31,401 nt of DNA from Ruminococcaceae bacterium UBA6413 (GTDB lineage: Bacteria > Bacillota > Clostridia > Oscillospirales > Ruminococcaceae), in contig DJPL01000047.1 of NCBI GenBank assembly GCA_002437415.1, forward strand, positions 1 through 31,401, in the 5' to 3' direction. The notes beneath the pieces were generated by a model, which was not told the origin of the DNA, did not search any database, and saw only the letters and a list, made by a program, of their open reading frames with translations. A program made the translations under genes and the position numbers. Below, piece by piece: positions 31,309 through 31,401 of this stretch. How positions within the stretch are numbered: position 1 is the first letter of the stretch; each line of letters starts with the position of its first letter.

Positions 31309-31337
31309 TTGACAAGCGGTTTTGAATATGTTATAAT
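31309..31337 (+). promoter_or_regulatory. Downstream promoter of the tRNA unit (P2), exact consensus
   Basis: TTGACA (31309-31314), 17 bp, TATAAT (31332-31337). It is preceded by an A/T-rich tract (31284-31305) that could act as an UP element. The predicted transcript starts near 31344. Confidence 0.9.
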
Positions 31338-31378
31338 GTAACACGTCGATTGACAAAGAAACAAATAAAAAAAAACAA

Positions 31379-31401
31379 GCTGGTGTAGCTCAGTTGGTAG
31401 A
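31379..31401 (+). tRNA. Partial tRNA, probably tRNA-Thr, cut by the window end
   Basis: GCTGGTGTAGCTCAGTTGGT shows the acceptor strand, D stem and D loop of a tRNA. The GCTGGTG start is common for tRNA-Thr in Firmicutes, but the anticodon is outside the window, so the identity is inferred. Confidence 0.75.

Noticed and set aside
1..31401. CRISPR array, prophage or toxin-antitoxin system
   Set aside because: I found no regularly spaced direct repeats, integrase, phage structural genes or recognisable toxin/antitoxin pairs.

Overview
The window looks like a chromosomal segment of a gut Clostridia species, family Oscillospiraceae/Ruminococcaceae. The grounds are AGGAGG-type ribosome-binding sites, vegetative promoters with 17-bp spacers, a PurF with a propeptide and cluster cysteines, SecG, OmpR-type signalling genes and short GC-rich palindromic repeats. 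An [Eubacterium] siraeum-like organism is a guess, not a proof. I see no phage, plasmid, CRISPR or classical insertion-sequence genes.

Left part (1-9.7 kb). A minus-strand block carries a broken tRNA-Leu copy interrupted by a 44-bp double hairpin, an intact tRNA-Leu(GAG), and smpB. On the plus strand follow NADP-type glutamate dehydrogenase and a 54-codon unknown gene. Two minus-strand genes come next: a family 2 glycoside hydrolase whose promoter carries a perfect cre-type operator, and a membrane-anchored Ig-like/NlpC-P60 protein. A plus-strand DXS-like transketolase follows, whose promoter has the 19-bp spacer and central dyad typical of MerR-family control.

Middle (9.7-14.8 kb). A gene-free stretch holds a roughly 757-bp element bounded by imperfect inverted repeats of about 65 bp and full of internal palindromes. 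It is probably a non-autonomous mobile element. Next is a minus-strand sugar ABC importer operon (lipoprotein binding protein, hairpin, two permeases, no ATPase) with LacI/cre-like motifs around its promoter.

Right-centre (14.7-26.1 kb). A purine biosynthesis operon runs purE, purC, a purF paralogue with a ruined glutaminase site, purF, purM, purN, a methyltransferase, purO-type IMP cyclohydrolase, and a stand-alone AICAR transformylase. It is preceded by a 35-codon leader ORF and a terminator whose 5' arm can pair alternatively with the leader ORF, so transcription attenuation is plausible. A strong terminator follows; then a YcxB-like membrane protein, a pentapeptide-repeat protein and purD. 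purK, purL, purB, purQ and purS are not in the window.

Right end (26.1-31.4 kb). Here are secG with a long Ser/Asp-rich tail, an OmpR-type response regulator with its sensor kinase, two small minus-strand genes, a pyridoxal/pyridoxamine kinase, a GC-rich palindromic repeat cluster flanked by two sister hairpins, and tandem promoters feeding a tRNA gene cut off by the window edge.

All calls come from reading the sequence; no database search was run.
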